Origin: Caulobacteraceae bacterium
GTDB taxonomy: Bacteria; Pseudomonadota; Alphaproteobacteria; Caulobacterales; Caulobacteraceae
Direction: 5' to 3'
NCBI GenBank assembly: GCA_019247715.1
Contig: JAFBAO010000068.1
Coordinates: 1-40,834, forward strand
DNA: 40,834 bases
Every line of letters begins with the position of its first letter. Within the stretch, counting starts at the first letter, position 1. This document shows, piece after piece, positions 28,264 through 37,511 of this stretch. The translations under genes were made by a program, and so were the position numbers. The notes beneath the pieces are model-generated. The model saw nothing but the letters and a program-made list of their open reading frames with translations. It was not told the DNA's origin and ran no database searches.

Positions 28264-29256
28264 CTACAGCGCCAGCGCCTGGTCCGTCGCCCGCACCAGG
28301 GCGTCGATGATCCCCGGTTCGGTGGAGGCGTGGCCGGCGTCCCAGATGACCTCGAAGCGCGCGGCCGGCCAGGCCTTGCTCAGCGACCAGGCCGCTTCCA
28401 GGGGCGTGACCACGTCGAAGCGGCCCTGAACGATCCAGCCCGGGATGTTGCTGATCTTGGCGGCGTTCTTGAGGATCCAGCCGTCCTCGGGGAAGAACCC
28501 GCGGTTGATGAAGAAGTGGCACTCGATCCGGGCGAAGGCGACGGCGAAGTCGGTCTCGTTGAACTTGGCCGGCCGCGCCTCCGGGCCTCTGAGCGAGATG
28601 GTGTCGCCCTCCCATTGGCTCCAGGCGGCCGCGGCCCTGGCCTGGATGCGCGGGTCGGGATGGGTGAGCCGGGCGTGGTAGGCGCCGATCATGTCGCCGC
28701 GCTCGGCGGGGGGAATGGGGGCGGCGAAGCGCTCCCAGGCGTCGGGGAAGATCATCGAGGCCCCGTCCTGGTAGAACCAGCGCAGCTCGCGCTCGGTGAG
28801 CAGGAAGACCCCCCTGAGGATCAGGCTCTCCACCCGCTCGGGGTGGCAGACCGCGTAAGCGAGCGCCAGCGTCGATCCCCAGGATCCGCCGAACACCGTC
28901 CATTTCTCGACGCCCTGGCGCCGTCGCAGCCGCTCTATGTCCTCGATCAGGCCCCAGGTGGTGTTGTCTTCCAGCGAGGCGTTGGGACGCGACTTGCCGC
29001 AGGCCCGCTGATCGAACAGCAGCACCCGCCAGCGGGCGGGATCGAAGAACCGGCGCATGGTGGTGTTGATCGCCCCGCCGGGGCCGCCGTGCAGGACGAC
29101 GGCGGGCTTGCCGAGCGGCGAGCCGCATTCCTCGTAATAGATCTCGTGCTTGCCGCCGACGCTCAGCCAGCCGCTGTCGAAAGGTTCGACCTCGGGAAAG
29201 AGGCCCCGCCGCCCGATGGCGGACATGGCGGCCGACGCCGGCGTGGTGCGGTCCAT
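28264..29256 (-). CDS. pip: Proline iminopeptidase
   Basis: 330-residue alpha/beta hydrolase of family S33 that removes N-terminal proline from peptides. HGGPG oxyanion motif at 56-60, nucleophile Ser125 in GGSWGS, the acid in GRFDVVTP and the catalytic His in DAGHAS near residue 310. The cap-domain segment EGDTISL matches Xanthomonas-type enzymes of about 313 residues. Two starts are possible, ATG 29256 and ATG 29226; the latter gives a length (320) closer to the family. The frame is open further upstream to 29646 but that part overlaps the DUF423 gene. No signal peptide, so cytoplasmic. Confidence 0.94.
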   Translation of the reverse strand: MDRTTPASAAMSAIGRRGLFPEVEPFDSGWLSVGGKHEIYYEECGSPLGKPAVVLHGGPGGAINTTMRRFFDPARWRVLLFDQRACGKSRPNASLEDNTTWGLIEDIERLRRRQGVEKWTVFGGSWGSTLALAYAVCHPERVESLILRGVFLLTERELRWFYQDGASMIFPDAWERFAAPIPPAERGDMIGAYHARLTHPDPRIQARAAAAWSQWEGDTISLRGPEARPAKFNETDFAVAFARIECHFFINRGFFPEDGWILKNAAKISNIPGWIVQGRFDVVTPLEAAWSLSKAWPAARFEVIWDAGHASTEPGIIDALVRATDQALAL

Positions 29257-29335
29257 CGGTGGGCTTCTAGCGCGGAATGCGGGAGCCTCGCCAGTCGAGG
29301 TTCGGCGATCTCGGCCTCTTTGACGGAGAATGGCG

Positions 29336-29749
29336 CTAATCGCGGCGGAAGGCCGGCAGGCGGCCAACGCGCGCGCCCTGCCAGACGAGAATCGCCCAGC
29401 CGGCCAGCAACCCAAGGCCCCCGAGCGGAGTGACCACTCCGATCCAGACGGGGGCGCCCAGGCAGAGCGCATAGAGCGAACCGCTGAAGGCGACCTGCCC
29501 GGCCAGGAACAAGGCGGCCGCCAGCCTCGCCCTGCCGACTCCGAGCCGGGCCAGGATCGCGCAGAGGAGGGCGGCGAGGGCGTGGGCGAGTTCGTAGGCG
29601 GCGCCGGTGTGCGCCAGCGCCTGCGCGCGCGGATCGGTGAGCCCATGGGCTGCGAAAGCGCCCGCCGCGACCGCGAAAAAGCCGCTCGCCGCCGCGCATC
29701 GCACCAGAAGGTCCGGGCGGGCCGCCGCTGGAGATGGCTCCTGCTTCAT
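29336..29749 (-). CDS. DUF423 family membrane protein
   Basis: 137-residue protein of the DUF423 (YgdD-like, PF04241) family, with about four membrane spans and the opening AAASGFFAVAAGAFAAHGL. The conserved SLYALCLGAPVWIGVVTPLGGLGLLAGW is also present. Function unknown. The start at ATG 29749 (KQEPSPAAARPDLLVRC) gives the standard N-terminus. Same strand as the iminopeptidase, 79 bp upstream of it, so possibly co-transcribed. Confidence 0.9.
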   Translation of the reverse strand: MKQEPSPAAARPDLLVRCAAASGFFAVAAGAFAAHGLTDPRAQALAHTGAAYELAHALAALLCAILARLGVGRARLAAALFLAGQVAFSGSLYALCLGAPVWIGVVTPLGGLGLLAGWAILVWQGARVGRLPAFRRD

Positions 29750-29909
29750 GCTCCGACTATCGAGCCTCCGTCTCCACAAGGCGATAGGCCGCTCTGGGTC
29801 AGGTGCGACCTTGGGCCTGCGGACTTGGGCTCGATCGGGCTTGACGCGCGGCCCCTCCGGCGCGAGGGCGTTGTGTCACGAATCCGTGTTCCTGGAGACG
29901 TCTTCCGTG

Positions 29910-31100
29910 ATGCGCTTCCTCACCGGCGTGGACTGGGTGCGGCTGGGGGTCCTGACGGTCGCGGCGCTGTTCCTCGCGCATCTCGCCTGGCACGACGCCA
30001 GGCTTCTCCTCCGGCGCCAACCCCTGGGCATCGATTTCCTGCCCATGTGGGCCGGGGCGCGCGAAGCGTTGCTGCATTCCGGCCGGATCTACGATTTCGC
30101 GGCCTTGACCCACGTGGTGCGGCCGTTGCTCGGCCGCTTCCATGGGTGGCGCCCGTTCGTCTACCCGCCCACGGCGCTTCTCGCTTTCGCGCCGTTCGCC
30201 TTCGCGCCCTTCTCGCTGGCCAACGCGGCGTGGACGGCCGTCGGCCTGGTGGCCCTCGTGTGGACCATGGCCGAGCAGCTCGGCGGCCGCGGGCGTCTCG
30301 TGCTGGCCGTCATGGTGCTTTCGCCCGCCTCGGTCCTGGTGGCGATCACCGGACAGGTGACCTTCCTGATCGCCGCCGCGACGGTGATCGCCCTCGCTAG
30401 CCTGAAGCGGCGCCCTTGGCTCGCCGGGACGCTGCTCGGACTCGCGGCCTCGATGAAACCGCAGACACTGGTCCTGCTGCCCGTGGCCCTGATCGGCGTC
30501 GGTCAATGGCGCGCGCTTGTCGCCGCGGCGGCCAGCGCCGCCGCCGCCGTCGCCGCATCGCTGGCGATCTACGGCGCCGAGCTCTGGCCGGCCTGGCTCG
30601 CGGCGCTGCCGAGGTTCGAGCAGTTCGTGATGCACGCGCCGGGCCTGGAACGCGGCATGGTCACCCCGACCAGCCTCGGCCTCTGGATGGGCTTGCACCG
30701 CGACGCCCTCGTCCTGTGGCGCCTCGGCTTCGGGGGCGCGGCCGCGGCCATGGCCTGGCTGGTGTTCCGCCGCACCGACGATCTCGCCCGCCGGCTGACG
30801 GCGCTGCTGGGGGGCGGCCTCTTCGTGACGCCCTACGCGATGCACTACGACGCGGCTTTGCTCGCGCCGGCGGCGGTGCTGCTGCTCGCCAGGCCCTCGC
30901 GGCCGGGCGCCTGGCTGATGGCGCTGGGCGCCGGGGCGCTCCTCTGCTGCGCGGTGATCCCACACTGGGGGGCCGCGGCGGTCACCGCCTTCGTGCTGCT
31001 GGTCGCGTGCGGCGGCGAAAGCCCAGCGCCGGACCTGGCCTGGGACGCGGCGACCAAGCCGATCTTCATGCTGATGCGGCGCCGTCCGGCGTCTGCCTGA
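29910..31100 (+). CDS. GT87-like membrane glycosyltransferase (DUF2029)
   Basis: 396-residue membrane protein of the DUF2029/GT87 type, which are polyprenol-phosphate-sugar-dependent transferases of the GT-C class (mannosyl or arabinofuranosyl transfer in studied members). About nine or ten membrane spans; the first periplasmic loop holds GIDFLPMWAGAREALLHSG, then RIYDFAALT, and the second VYPPTALLAFAPF. Two related genes lie at 37512-38684 and 38617-39780. The start is ATG 29910, preceded by GGAG; GTG 29907 is equally possible. The sugar and acceptor are unknown. First gene of the glycan region. Confidence 0.85.
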   Translation: MRFLTGVDWVRLGVLTVAALFLAHLAWHDARLLLRRQPLGIDFLPMWAGAREALLHSGRIYDFAALTHVVRPLLGRFHGWRPFVYPPTALLAFAPFAFAPFSLANAAWTAVGLVALVWTMAEQLGGRGRLVLAVMVLSPASVLVAITGQVTFLIAAATVIALASLKRRPWLAGTLLGLAASMKPQTLVLLPVALIGVGQWRALVAAAASAAAAVAASLAIYGAELWPAWLAALPRFEQFVMHAPGLERGMVTPTSLGLWMGLHRDALVLWRLGFGGAAAAMAWLVFRRTDDLARRLTALLGGGLFVTPYAMHYDAALLAPAAVLLLARPSRPGAWLMALGAGALLCCAVIPHWGAAAVTAFVLLVACGGESPAPDLAWDAATKPIFMLMRRRPASA

Positions 31101-31326
31101 GCTTGCGCGGCCGGGACGGGTCGGTTGCGGCGCGCGCTCTCTCGTGTGCGGCCGCTGGTCTTGTTAACCGAACGCCGGCAAGATCGATCCTCCTCCTGAC
31201 CCATCCGGCGCTCACTGGGATGATGCTCTGACCTCTCCGCCCCCAACTCGCGTTCGCGTCGAGGCTCGGTCGAACAAGGCTCAGCAGTGCGAGCCTCCCA
31301 GGGCCCTCCGCTATGAGGCGGCGGAC

Positions 31327-32268
31327 GTGGCGGTTCTGGTTCCTTGCTTCAACGAAGCGACCACGATCGCCAAGGTCGTCAGGGACTTCACGGCCGCCTT
31401 GCCCGAGGCGAAGATCTACGTCTACGACAACAATTCCACCGACGAGACTTCAACAGTGGCCGGCGAGTCCGGTGCGCTGGTGCGCCGGGCCACGCTCCCT
31501 GGAAAGGGCAACGTCGTGCGGCGCATGTTCGCCGACGTCCAAGCGGATGTCTATTTGCTGGTGGACGGCGACGACACTTACGACGCGAGCGCCGCTCCGG
31601 GCCTGGTGCGCAAGTTGCTGGAGGAGGGCTTGGACATGGTCAGCGCCGCCCGCGTCTCCAGCCACCCAGCGGCTTACCGGCCCGGCCACGCATTCGGCAA
31701 CAAGATGTTGAGTGGCCTCGTCCGGCAGATGTTCGGACGCCAGTTCAAGGACATGCTCACCGGTTATCGCGCCTTCAGCCGCCGGTTCGTCAAAAGCTTC
31801 CCCGCCAACTCCGCCGGTTTCGAGATCGAGACGGAGATCACGGTCCACGCCCTTCAGATGCGGCTCCCCGCCGAGGAGGTGGAGGCGGGCTACGGAGCGC
31901 GGCCAGACGGGTCGGAGAGCAAGTTGAACACCCTGGCCGACGGCTGGAGAATTCTGCGGATGATCAGCCTCCTCGTGCGCGAGGAGCGCCCCTTGCAGTT
32001 CTTCGGCGGCGCCGCTCTGGTCGCTCTGACTCTTTCGGCCATTCTGGGCCTACCGGTGCTCGCCGAGTTCGCCCGCACCGGCGCCGTCCCCAGGTTTCCT
32101 AGCCTGATTGTCAGCGTGGGCCTGGCGATGGTCGCTATTGTGAGCTTCGCGTGCGGCCTCATTCTCGACGCCGTCGCGAGGAGTCGGCTGGAGCAACGGC
32201 GGCTGGCGTATCTGGCGCTTCCCGCGGGGTGGTTCGTCGCCGGAAGATCGAAGACGCTGGAGCGATAG
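31327..32268 (+). CDS. Family 2 glycosyltransferase with C-terminal membrane anchor
   Basis: 313-residue GT2 enzyme. The Rossmann-like GT-A part begins VLVPCFNEATTI and carries the nucleotide-sugar and metal site DGDDTYD (80-86), FKDMLTGYRAFSR and the acidic pair in FEIETEITVHAL. Two hydrophobic spans follow from about 228 to 295, as in polyprenol-phosphate sugar synthases of the dolichol-phosphate mannose synthase/GtrB type. It may therefore produce the polyprenol-linked sugar used by the GT-C enzymes and the GtrA-family protein in this region (inference). GTG start at 31327 with GAGG eight bases upstream; no other start codon occurs after the preceding in-frame stop at 31165. Confidence 0.9.
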   Translation: MAVLVPCFNEATTIAKVVRDFTAALPEAKIYVYDNNSTDETSTVAGESGALVRRATLPGKGNVVRRMFADVQADVYLLVDGDDTYDASAAPGLVRKLLEEGLDMVSAARVSSHPAAYRPGHAFGNKMLSGLVRQMFGRQFKDMLTGYRAFSRRFVKSFPANSAGFEIETEITVHALQMRLPAEEVEAGYGARPDGSESKLNTLADGWRILRMISLLVREERPLQFFGGAALVALTLSAILGLPVLAEFARTGAVPRFPSLIVSVGLAMVAIVSFACGLILDAVARSRLEQRRLAYLALPAGWFVAGRSKTLER

Positions 32269-32280
32269 CCAACGGGCGGG

Positions 32281-33477
32281 TCAGACCCCGAAGCCAGGGC
32301 CAGCCGAGGTGGGATTGCCCAAGCAGGCGCGTCCCTCCGGCGGCTGATAACTTCTGACCACCCTCTCAAGCGAACTGTCGATCGACAGCCGATCGGCGTT
32401 GCGTTTGAACCATTCGACCGTTGAATCGCGAATCGCCTCGCCCGCCCGGTAAGTCCGCACGATCGCTTCGGCAAGTGCCTCAGGCGAGGGTTCGGCTGCC
32501 ACGAAGCCATTGACGCCCTCCTCGATCAGCTCGACGGCGGCGTTGTCTTCGCCTGCGACGAGGATGGTGGGCGTGCCGACGGCCGCCGCCTCGACCACCA
32601 CCAGACCGTACCCCTCACGCTCTGACGGGTGCAGCAGGCACAGGGCGTCGGCCATCGCTCCCTCCAGGACCGACCGATCGACAAAGTCCGCCATATTGAC
32701 GGCCTGCTCCAGGCCGATTTCGGCTATTTTGCGGGCCGCAGCCTCCCACTCAGGGCCGCGGCCGAAGACCAGGCAGCGAAGCTCGGGAATGGTTGTCCGC
32801 GCCAAGCCGATCGCCTCCAGCGCCAGGGGGAGTCGCTTCTCGGGAATGAGTCGCCCGGCGAAGACCGCTACAGGTTTTCCCGTCGATCGGCGGCTCAACA
32901 TGACTTTGCCTCCGTACGCCCCCTTCAGCACCTCCACCGGGCCATTCACGCCGTTGGCCCGCAGGCGCGCAGCGGTGAGCTCTGCGAGGCAAAAGGCGTG
33001 TTGCCCGACGCGAAGGCAAAGCCGCTGAACGCTCCAGCCAACCCATCCGAGCTTTCCGAGATAGCGTCGCCAATAGGCCCTCGACCAGAACTCGAACCAG
33101 TCGACGACGATGCGGTAACCGCCGAACGGCTGGACGAGTGCTGCGGCGAGCAGCGAGAAGTAGGGAAAGGACGAGGTGTGCACCACGTCGTAGCGGCGTC
33201 CGTGCCGCAGGAGATGGGCCAGGACGCCCAGTCCGAAGAGAAGAGGCCCCGCAATCGCCCGCTTGCCGGCCCGGTTGTAGTTGGGCAGACGGGGACCAAC
33301 GGCCACAACGGCCGCGGCGGGGTGACGCCCCCCTTCGGCTCGGCTCCATTGTCGCATCGTCACGTAGGTGACCTGGTGTCCCGCCTCCGCGAGCCGCTCG
33401 GCGAGACTGAAGTACCATCGTTCCGCACCCCCGATGCGGTAGGGCTGGAGCGAGTCGTACAGCAGGCAGATACGCAT
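32281..33477 (-). CDS. Family 4 glycosyltransferase
   Basis: 398-residue GT-B fold enzyme. N-terminal domain with YRIGGAERWYFSLAERLAEAGHQVTYVT typical of GT4, and C-terminal domain with FAGRLIPEKRLPLALEAI and the EGYGLVVVEAAAVGTPTI donor-binding motif (Glu-x7-Glu). No signal peptide; probably peripheral at the cytoplasmic membrane. Convergent with the GT2 gene (12-bp gap) and divergent from the methyltransferase gene (82 bp). Such enzymes add one sugar from a nucleotide donor to a lipid-linked or protein acceptor; the sugar is unknown. Confidence 0.92.
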   Translation of the reverse strand: MRICLLYDSLQPYRIGGAERWYFSLAERLAEAGHQVTYVTMRQWSRAEGGRHPAAAVVAVGPRLPNYNRAGKRAIAGPLLFGLGVLAHLLRHGRRYDVVHTSSFPYFSLLAAALVQPFGGYRIVVDWFEFWSRAYWRRYLGKLGWVGWSVQRLCLRVGQHAFCLAELTAARLRANGVNGPVEVLKGAYGGKVMLSRRSTGKPVAVFAGRLIPEKRLPLALEAIGLARTTIPELRCLVFGRGPEWEAAARKIAEIGLEQAVNMADFVDRSVLEGAMADALCLLHPSEREGYGLVVVEAAAVGTPTILVAGEDNAAVELIEEGVNGFVAAEPSPEALAEAIVRTYRAGEAIRDSTVEWFKRNADRLSIDSSLERVVRSYQPPEGRACLGNPTSAGPGFGV

Positions 33478-33559
33478 GCGGGTCCTATAGCGTGGAGGAC
33501 GTGCAGATGGACGAGACGGGCTAACTATTCCTTCATCGCAAGTCGCAGTACGATGAACT

Positions 33560-34132
33560 ATGGTCCTTGAGGATCAGTACGCCGAGCGCTTGGTGCGTCT
33601 CCAAACCCCGCTCTGGAAGCGGGTGTTGGACGTCCAGGCGCCTTATCGCTGGAACCTGCGCCGCCTGAATCCAGGACGTATGCTCGACGTGGGCTGCGGC
33701 GTCGGTCGAAATCTGGCCCACGTTCCAGGTTCAGTCGGCGTCGATCCAAACGAGGCCTGTGTACGTATCGCGCGGCGCCGCGGCTTCGAGGCCTATACGC
33801 CGGGCGAACTGAAAGAACCGCCAGGGTCGTTCGACAGTCTCCTGATCGCGCACGTGCTCGAGCACCTGACGCCGGAACAGGCGGACGACCTCGGGCGCCT
33901 TTACCTGCCGCTGCTGAAGGCTGACGGAAAAGTGATACTGATCACGCCCCAGGAGCGCACCTTCACCATGGACGCGACCCACATTTGGTTCGTCGATTTT
34001 GCGGCGCTGGCAGGCTTGGCGGAGGGGTGGGGACTGAAGCTGGAGCAGGCCTACTCGTTCCCGCTTCCCCGCTGGGCGGGCTGGCTTGCGCCGCACAACG
34101 AGTTCGTGGTCACCGCCCGTAAGCCGGCCTAG
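33560..34132 (+). CDS. Class I SAM-dependent methyltransferase
   Basis: 190-residue methyltransferase with motif I MLDVGCGVGRNLAHV (41-55), acidic loop GVDPNEACVRIARRRG and motif post-I SLLIAHVLEHL. The C-terminal half has PLPRWAGWLAPHNEFVV typical of enzymes encoded within polysaccharide loci. It may methylate a sugar or a polyprenol-linked intermediate. Its stop is 2 bp before the GtrA-family gene, so the two are likely co-transcribed. No ribosome-binding site is clear for ATG 33560. Confidence 0.88.
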   Translation: MVLEDQYAERLVRLQTPLWKRVLDVQAPYRWNLRRLNPGRMLDVGCGVGRNLAHVPGSVGVDPNEACVRIARRRGFEAYTPGELKEPPGSFDSLLIAHVLEHLTPEQADDLGRLYLPLLKADGKVILITPQERTFTMDATHIWFVDFAALAGLAEGWGLKLEQAYSFPLPRWAGWLAPHNEFVVTARKPA

Positions 34133-34134
34133 CG

Positions 34135-34515
34135 GTGCTTCTTAAGCGGGCGATCAAATTCAGCATCGCCGGCGGCCTGACCACCGCCGTGGCCTATATC
34201 GCGACCATGCTCTTCCTCAGCATGATGAATTACATTCCAGCGACGATCCTCGCCTGGACCGTGTCCGTGGGTGTCGGCTTCGCCCTCAATCGGCGCTTCA
34301 CCTTCGGCATCGTTGGGCCCACTCGAAGGTTGAAGGAGTTGGCCTTGTTCGTCCTGGCCGCCTTGCTGCAGCTTTTGATCACGCTCGGAAACTATTCGAT
34401 AATGCTCGGCCGCCTGGGCTTCGATCCCACCGTGGCGTTCCTTATCAACCTCGCGATCACCACTAGCTTCGGTTTCGCCTTTCTGAACCTCGTCACTTTC
34501 CGCCGGGCGCGTTAG
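34135..34515 (+). CDS. GtrA-family membrane protein
   Basis: 126-residue protein with four membrane spans and the family signatures KFSIAGGLTTAVAYIATMLFL and GVGFALNRRFTFG. GtrA-family proteins are thought to flip a polyprenol-phosphate-linked sugar across the inner membrane, or to work with a GtrB-like GT2 enzyme. GTG start lies 2 bp after the methyltransferase stop. The GT2 gene at 31327 would be a suitable partner; this link is inferred from family knowledge. Confidence 0.9.
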   Translation: MLLKRAIKFSIAGGLTTAVAYIATMLFLSMMNYIPATILAWTVSVGVGFALNRRFTFGIVGPTRRLKELALFVLAALLQLLITLGNYSIMLGRLGFDPTVAFLINLAITTSFGFAFLNLVTFRRAR

Positions 34516-34599
34516 CACGGAGGTTCCGCACTTCAGGGTCTGCATCAGCGTCCGCGGCGGCGCCGCCCCCCCGTGATGGTCCTGCCGCAGCGGCGGCCG

Positions 34600-36348
34600 T
34601 CACTCGATCCGCCGCCCACAGCCAAGTCGCGCCATCAGCGCTCTCTGGCGGCTGCCCTCCAGGAAGGTTGAGGCGGTAAGCAAATCCATCCCGAGCGCCT
34701 GCGCCTTGCGGCCGTCGAAGACGAGGATGCTGTAGCCTGCGCATGCACGGCGTACGGCTGCATCATCCATTGCGCCGAGCAGCATCACTTTCGGACTGGT
34801 TCGCAGGAAGGGATCGTTGCGTGTGAGCGTGCCGATGTCGAACCAATGAGCGTAATCTCGGTCGATTACAACGATCTGGGCAGGGGCGGCTCGGATTGTT
34901 GCGCTCGCGTTGGCGTAGGGACGCACATAGCGCCACGCCTGCCAGGCGCGGACCGGCGCAAACAGCAGCAGTGAGGCGGCGCAGGCGAGGGCAAAGCCGG
35001 CCCTCGCGCTTTGGCGAGCGCGAGGAGGTAGAGAATCCGCGAGGCGCGTCCAATTCCAGACAGCGAGCAGGCAGACCGAACCCAGCAGCCCGTGCAGATA
35101 CCGATAGCCCCAGCCGTGCACCGGCGTGGGCTCGAGCACAAGCATGGTGGCGAGGGTGAGAACCACGCCGAAGGCCAGCGCGCGCATAGGGCCCTTGGTC
35201 CGGAAGGCCGTTCGGCCGCCGAGCAGCGCGAGCGGAACCGCCAAAGGGTTTTGCCAAGTCACGAACCGGACCATGCCCTCGGCGATCTCGCCCACGCTCT
35301 CGATCTTGAGCTGACGAAGCAGTCCCATGATCTCAGCCGCCAGTCGGCCGGCCCCAAACGCGCCGGCGGCCGTGTCCGGAACGCCCGACAGGTGCAAATC
35401 GAGCGGCCAATATTCCACCCAGAAAATTCCGATCGCGGCATAGGCGGCCGTATAGACAGCCGCGAGCGTCCAGCGTCGATCCAGCCACAACTGAAGCACG
35501 AAGGGCGCGGCGAAGAGCGGGTGGAAGATGATCTGATGCAGGCCGCAGGCGAAGAAGCCGGTAATGATCGCTGCGCCGTGGCCCTGCTTGCCTCCCCGCA
35601 GGAAGCGCTCGAGCCACACGAGGTTGAGCGCCAGATGGGCCGGCATGGCGTACGCCGTCATCGACATGACAAGCAGCTGCGCCGAAGTGGCGAGCAAGGC
35701 CGCCGCGGCCAGCGCCGCCGTCGGCCGCTCCGGCCATAGGCGTCGCGCCACCGCGTAGACCATCGCCACCGACAAGGCGCTCCAGGCCGGGTTGATCAGC
35801 GCTTCGGCGCCCAGTCGTAGGCCCAGGGCGCGCACCGCGGCGTTGATGGGCAAATAGCCCGAGGCCCACAGGCTCTGGTCCGGCGCCTCGATGAGGAACA
35901 TGGGCTGCAGCGCTCGCGCGAAGGGCCTCCATTCGGGCGGTATCGGCGCCATCAGGCGGCCGTGGGCGAAAATCTGCGCATCGAAGTTCGCAAGGAACTC
36001 GTCGAGCGAAAAGGTGTAACCGCCGAACACCAACGGGGTCCCCACGGCCCCGATCACCAGTGTCAGAACAGCCAGTCCACATGCCCAGGCGCGGGGCGCC
36101 GCGCCGAGCGAGCGGTCCAGCGGTCCAAGACCAGGCAGAGGAAGCACGGCGAGCGCACCGACCAGCCCGAGGCAGGCGAAGAGCATCGGCAAGTCCTGCC
36201 ACAGCAGGAAATAGGACTCCGTGTTCCCGAAATGTATGCGCAGCGCGTAGACGAACGCCGCCGACAGGCTTGCAACGATGAACAGCCATACGCGCAGCAG
36301 CCGAGGGAAGGGCGGCGGCTTGGCGGTCTCTGCCGGGTCGGCCTGCAT
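34600..36348 (-). CDS. Large membrane protein, probable GT-C glycosyltransferase
   Basis: 582-residue polytopic protein with about twelve membrane spans and a C-terminal soluble stretch (about 485-582). The first periplasmic loop has GGYTFSLDEFLANFDAQIFAHG, the acidic-residue-rich loop expected of ArnT/PMT-type GT-C enzymes, which use a polyprenol-phosphate sugar. I cannot name a family with certainty. ATG 36348 is used; GTG 36369 would add seven residues and neither has a strong ribosome-binding site. It is convergent with the GtrA gene (84-bp gap with a GC-rich palindrome GGCGGCGCCGCC at about 34557) and lies on the opposite strand from the methyltransferase-GtrA unit. Confidence 0.7.
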   Translation of the reverse strand: MQADPAETAKPPPFPRLLRVWLFIVASLSAAFVYALRIHFGNTESYFLLWQDLPMLFACLGLVGALAVLPLPGLGPLDRSLGAAPRAWACGLAVLTLVIGAVGTPLVFGGYTFSLDEFLANFDAQIFAHGRLMAPIPPEWRPFARALQPMFLIEAPDQSLWASGYLPINAAVRALGLRLGAEALINPAWSALSVAMVYAVARRLWPERPTAALAAAALLATSAQLLVMSMTAYAMPAHLALNLVWLERFLRGGKQGHGAAIITGFFACGLHQIIFHPLFAAPFVLQLWLDRRWTLAAVYTAAYAAIGIFWVEYWPLDLHLSGVPDTAAGAFGAGRLAAEIMGLLRQLKIESVGEIAEGMVRFVTWQNPLAVPLALLGGRTAFRTKGPMRALAFGVVLTLATMLVLEPTPVHGWGYRYLHGLLGSVCLLAVWNWTRLADSLPPRARQSARAGFALACAASLLLFAPVRAWQAWRYVRPYANASATIRAAPAQIVVIDRDYAHWFDIGTLTRNDPFLRTSPKVMLLGAMDDAAVRRACAGYSILVFDGRKAQALGMDLLTASTFLEGSRQRALMARLGCGRRIE

Positions 36349-36504
36349 CGGTCCTGATTCGGCGGGCACCGTTCCATGTAGAGGTAGCAGACGCCGCTGA
36401 ACAACACCGCTTGACCGTCCCGCTGGGCCCGATACGGCCTGTGCCGTGCAGAGCGCAGCTGGTTTTGCCCGAGGACGCCAACCGGCGAAGCGGAGGAGAC
36501 GCAG

Positions 36505-37338
36505 TCAGGCGCGTTCGTGCGCCAGCGTTTCGGTGGGAGCCTCGGGCGCGCCCTTGCGATAGGTGAATGGCGACAAGAGGAATTCGCGCACCGACGCCGG
36601 CTCCGGGAAGTCCGCCACGCCCGTTTGTGGCCATTCGCCCGGGACCGGGAAGTAGGCGGTGCCGAACACGGAATCCCAGAGCGTCGTGAAGATTCCGAAA
36701 TTTTTGTGGAAATGGCGAGGCTCTATGGAGTGGTGTATTCTGTGGAAGCGATTGTCACTAAAATAACGTCCAAATTTACCGAAATTTGTCCGCGTCTGGG
36801 AGTGCAGATAGCTGCCCTGAAGGCCGAGAAGGAGGCCTAATATGGGTATTGAGTATGGATCACGAGTGAAGATAGATAGAGGAATCACGTATAAGACGAA
36901 TTGCGTCACTTCCTCGCTGAAGTGATGGTAGGCCGTAATTCCGCTCATCTCGCGCACCGAGTGGTGTACGGCGTGGAATCGCCACAGAAACCTGTGCTGG
37001 AAGCGGTGGCACCAATAGTAGACGAAGTCGCCGACATAGGCGGCGGCGACGCAGCCGATCACGATGGCCACGGGGCGCGGTAGGCCCGTCGGCGCGAGGC
37101 TGGGAATCAGCGGCTTGAAACTGAGAGCATGCCAAAGTGGCTGTATCAGATAGAACAGCAGCACGATGGCGGCGTTGTAGACCGACCAAAAGACGAGCGC
37201 CCGCACCCGCGAGGCCGTGGACACCTTGAGGCCAGGCCGCGGTGCGATGGTCTCGAGCGCGATGAAGAACAGCAGCGTCCAGACCAGACCGGAGTCAAGA
37301 TCCGCCACGTCGCGAACGAACGCGAGGATACCCTGCAT
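36505..37338 (-). CDS. Fatty-acid hydroxylase / sterol-desaturase family protein
   Basis: 277-residue membrane di-iron enzyme. It has four hydrophobic segments and the full set of histidine motifs: H111-x3-H115, H122-x2-H125-H126, the pair H138-H139, and H199-x2-H202-H203. Members hydroxylate or desaturate lipids such as sterols, carotenoids, fatty acids or ornithine lipids. The ATG at 37338 has GGAG six bases upstream; the frame extends 80 codons further but without support. Bases about 36700-36930 (residues about 137-213, with the last His motifs) are strikingly AT-rich. Substrate unknown; in this region a lipid carrier or envelope lipid is plausible. Confidence 0.9.
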   Translation of the reverse strand: MQGILAFVRDVADLDSGLVWTLLFFIALETIAPRPGLKVSTASRVRALVFWSVYNAAIVLLFYLIQPLWHALSFKPLIPSLAPTGLPRPVAIVIGCVAAAYVGDFVYYWCHRFQHRFLWRFHAVHHSVREMSGITAYHHFSEEVTQFVLYVIPLSIFTRDPYSIPILGLLLGLQGSYLHSQTRTNFGKFGRYFSDNRFHRIHHSIEPRHFHKNFGIFTTLWDSVFGTAYFPVPGEWPQTGVADFPEPASVREFLLSPFTYRKGAPEAPTETLAHERA

Positions 37339-37511
37339 CTTCAACTCCGCCGGGAAAATTCGGGAAGCAAGATGCCCCGGCATTGCTTGCACCCCTGTTA
37401 AAGCGGCTGCGGTGGGGAGCTGACGCCGTCGGGCGTCGCCGGCCCCCTCGCAAGCCTTCGCTAAGAACTCGGCCATAGGATGCGGCGGTCTCACCCAAAG
37501 GAATCCGGGCA

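Noticed and set aside
26678..29128. Minus-strand frame of 816 codons over rodA and the repeat
   Set aside because: Crosses rodA, repeat copy B and pip in the wrong frame; not a real gene.
29257..29646. Upstream extension of the iminopeptidase frame to 29646
   Set aside because: The extra 130 residues overlap the DUF423 gene and are not homologous to the enzyme family.
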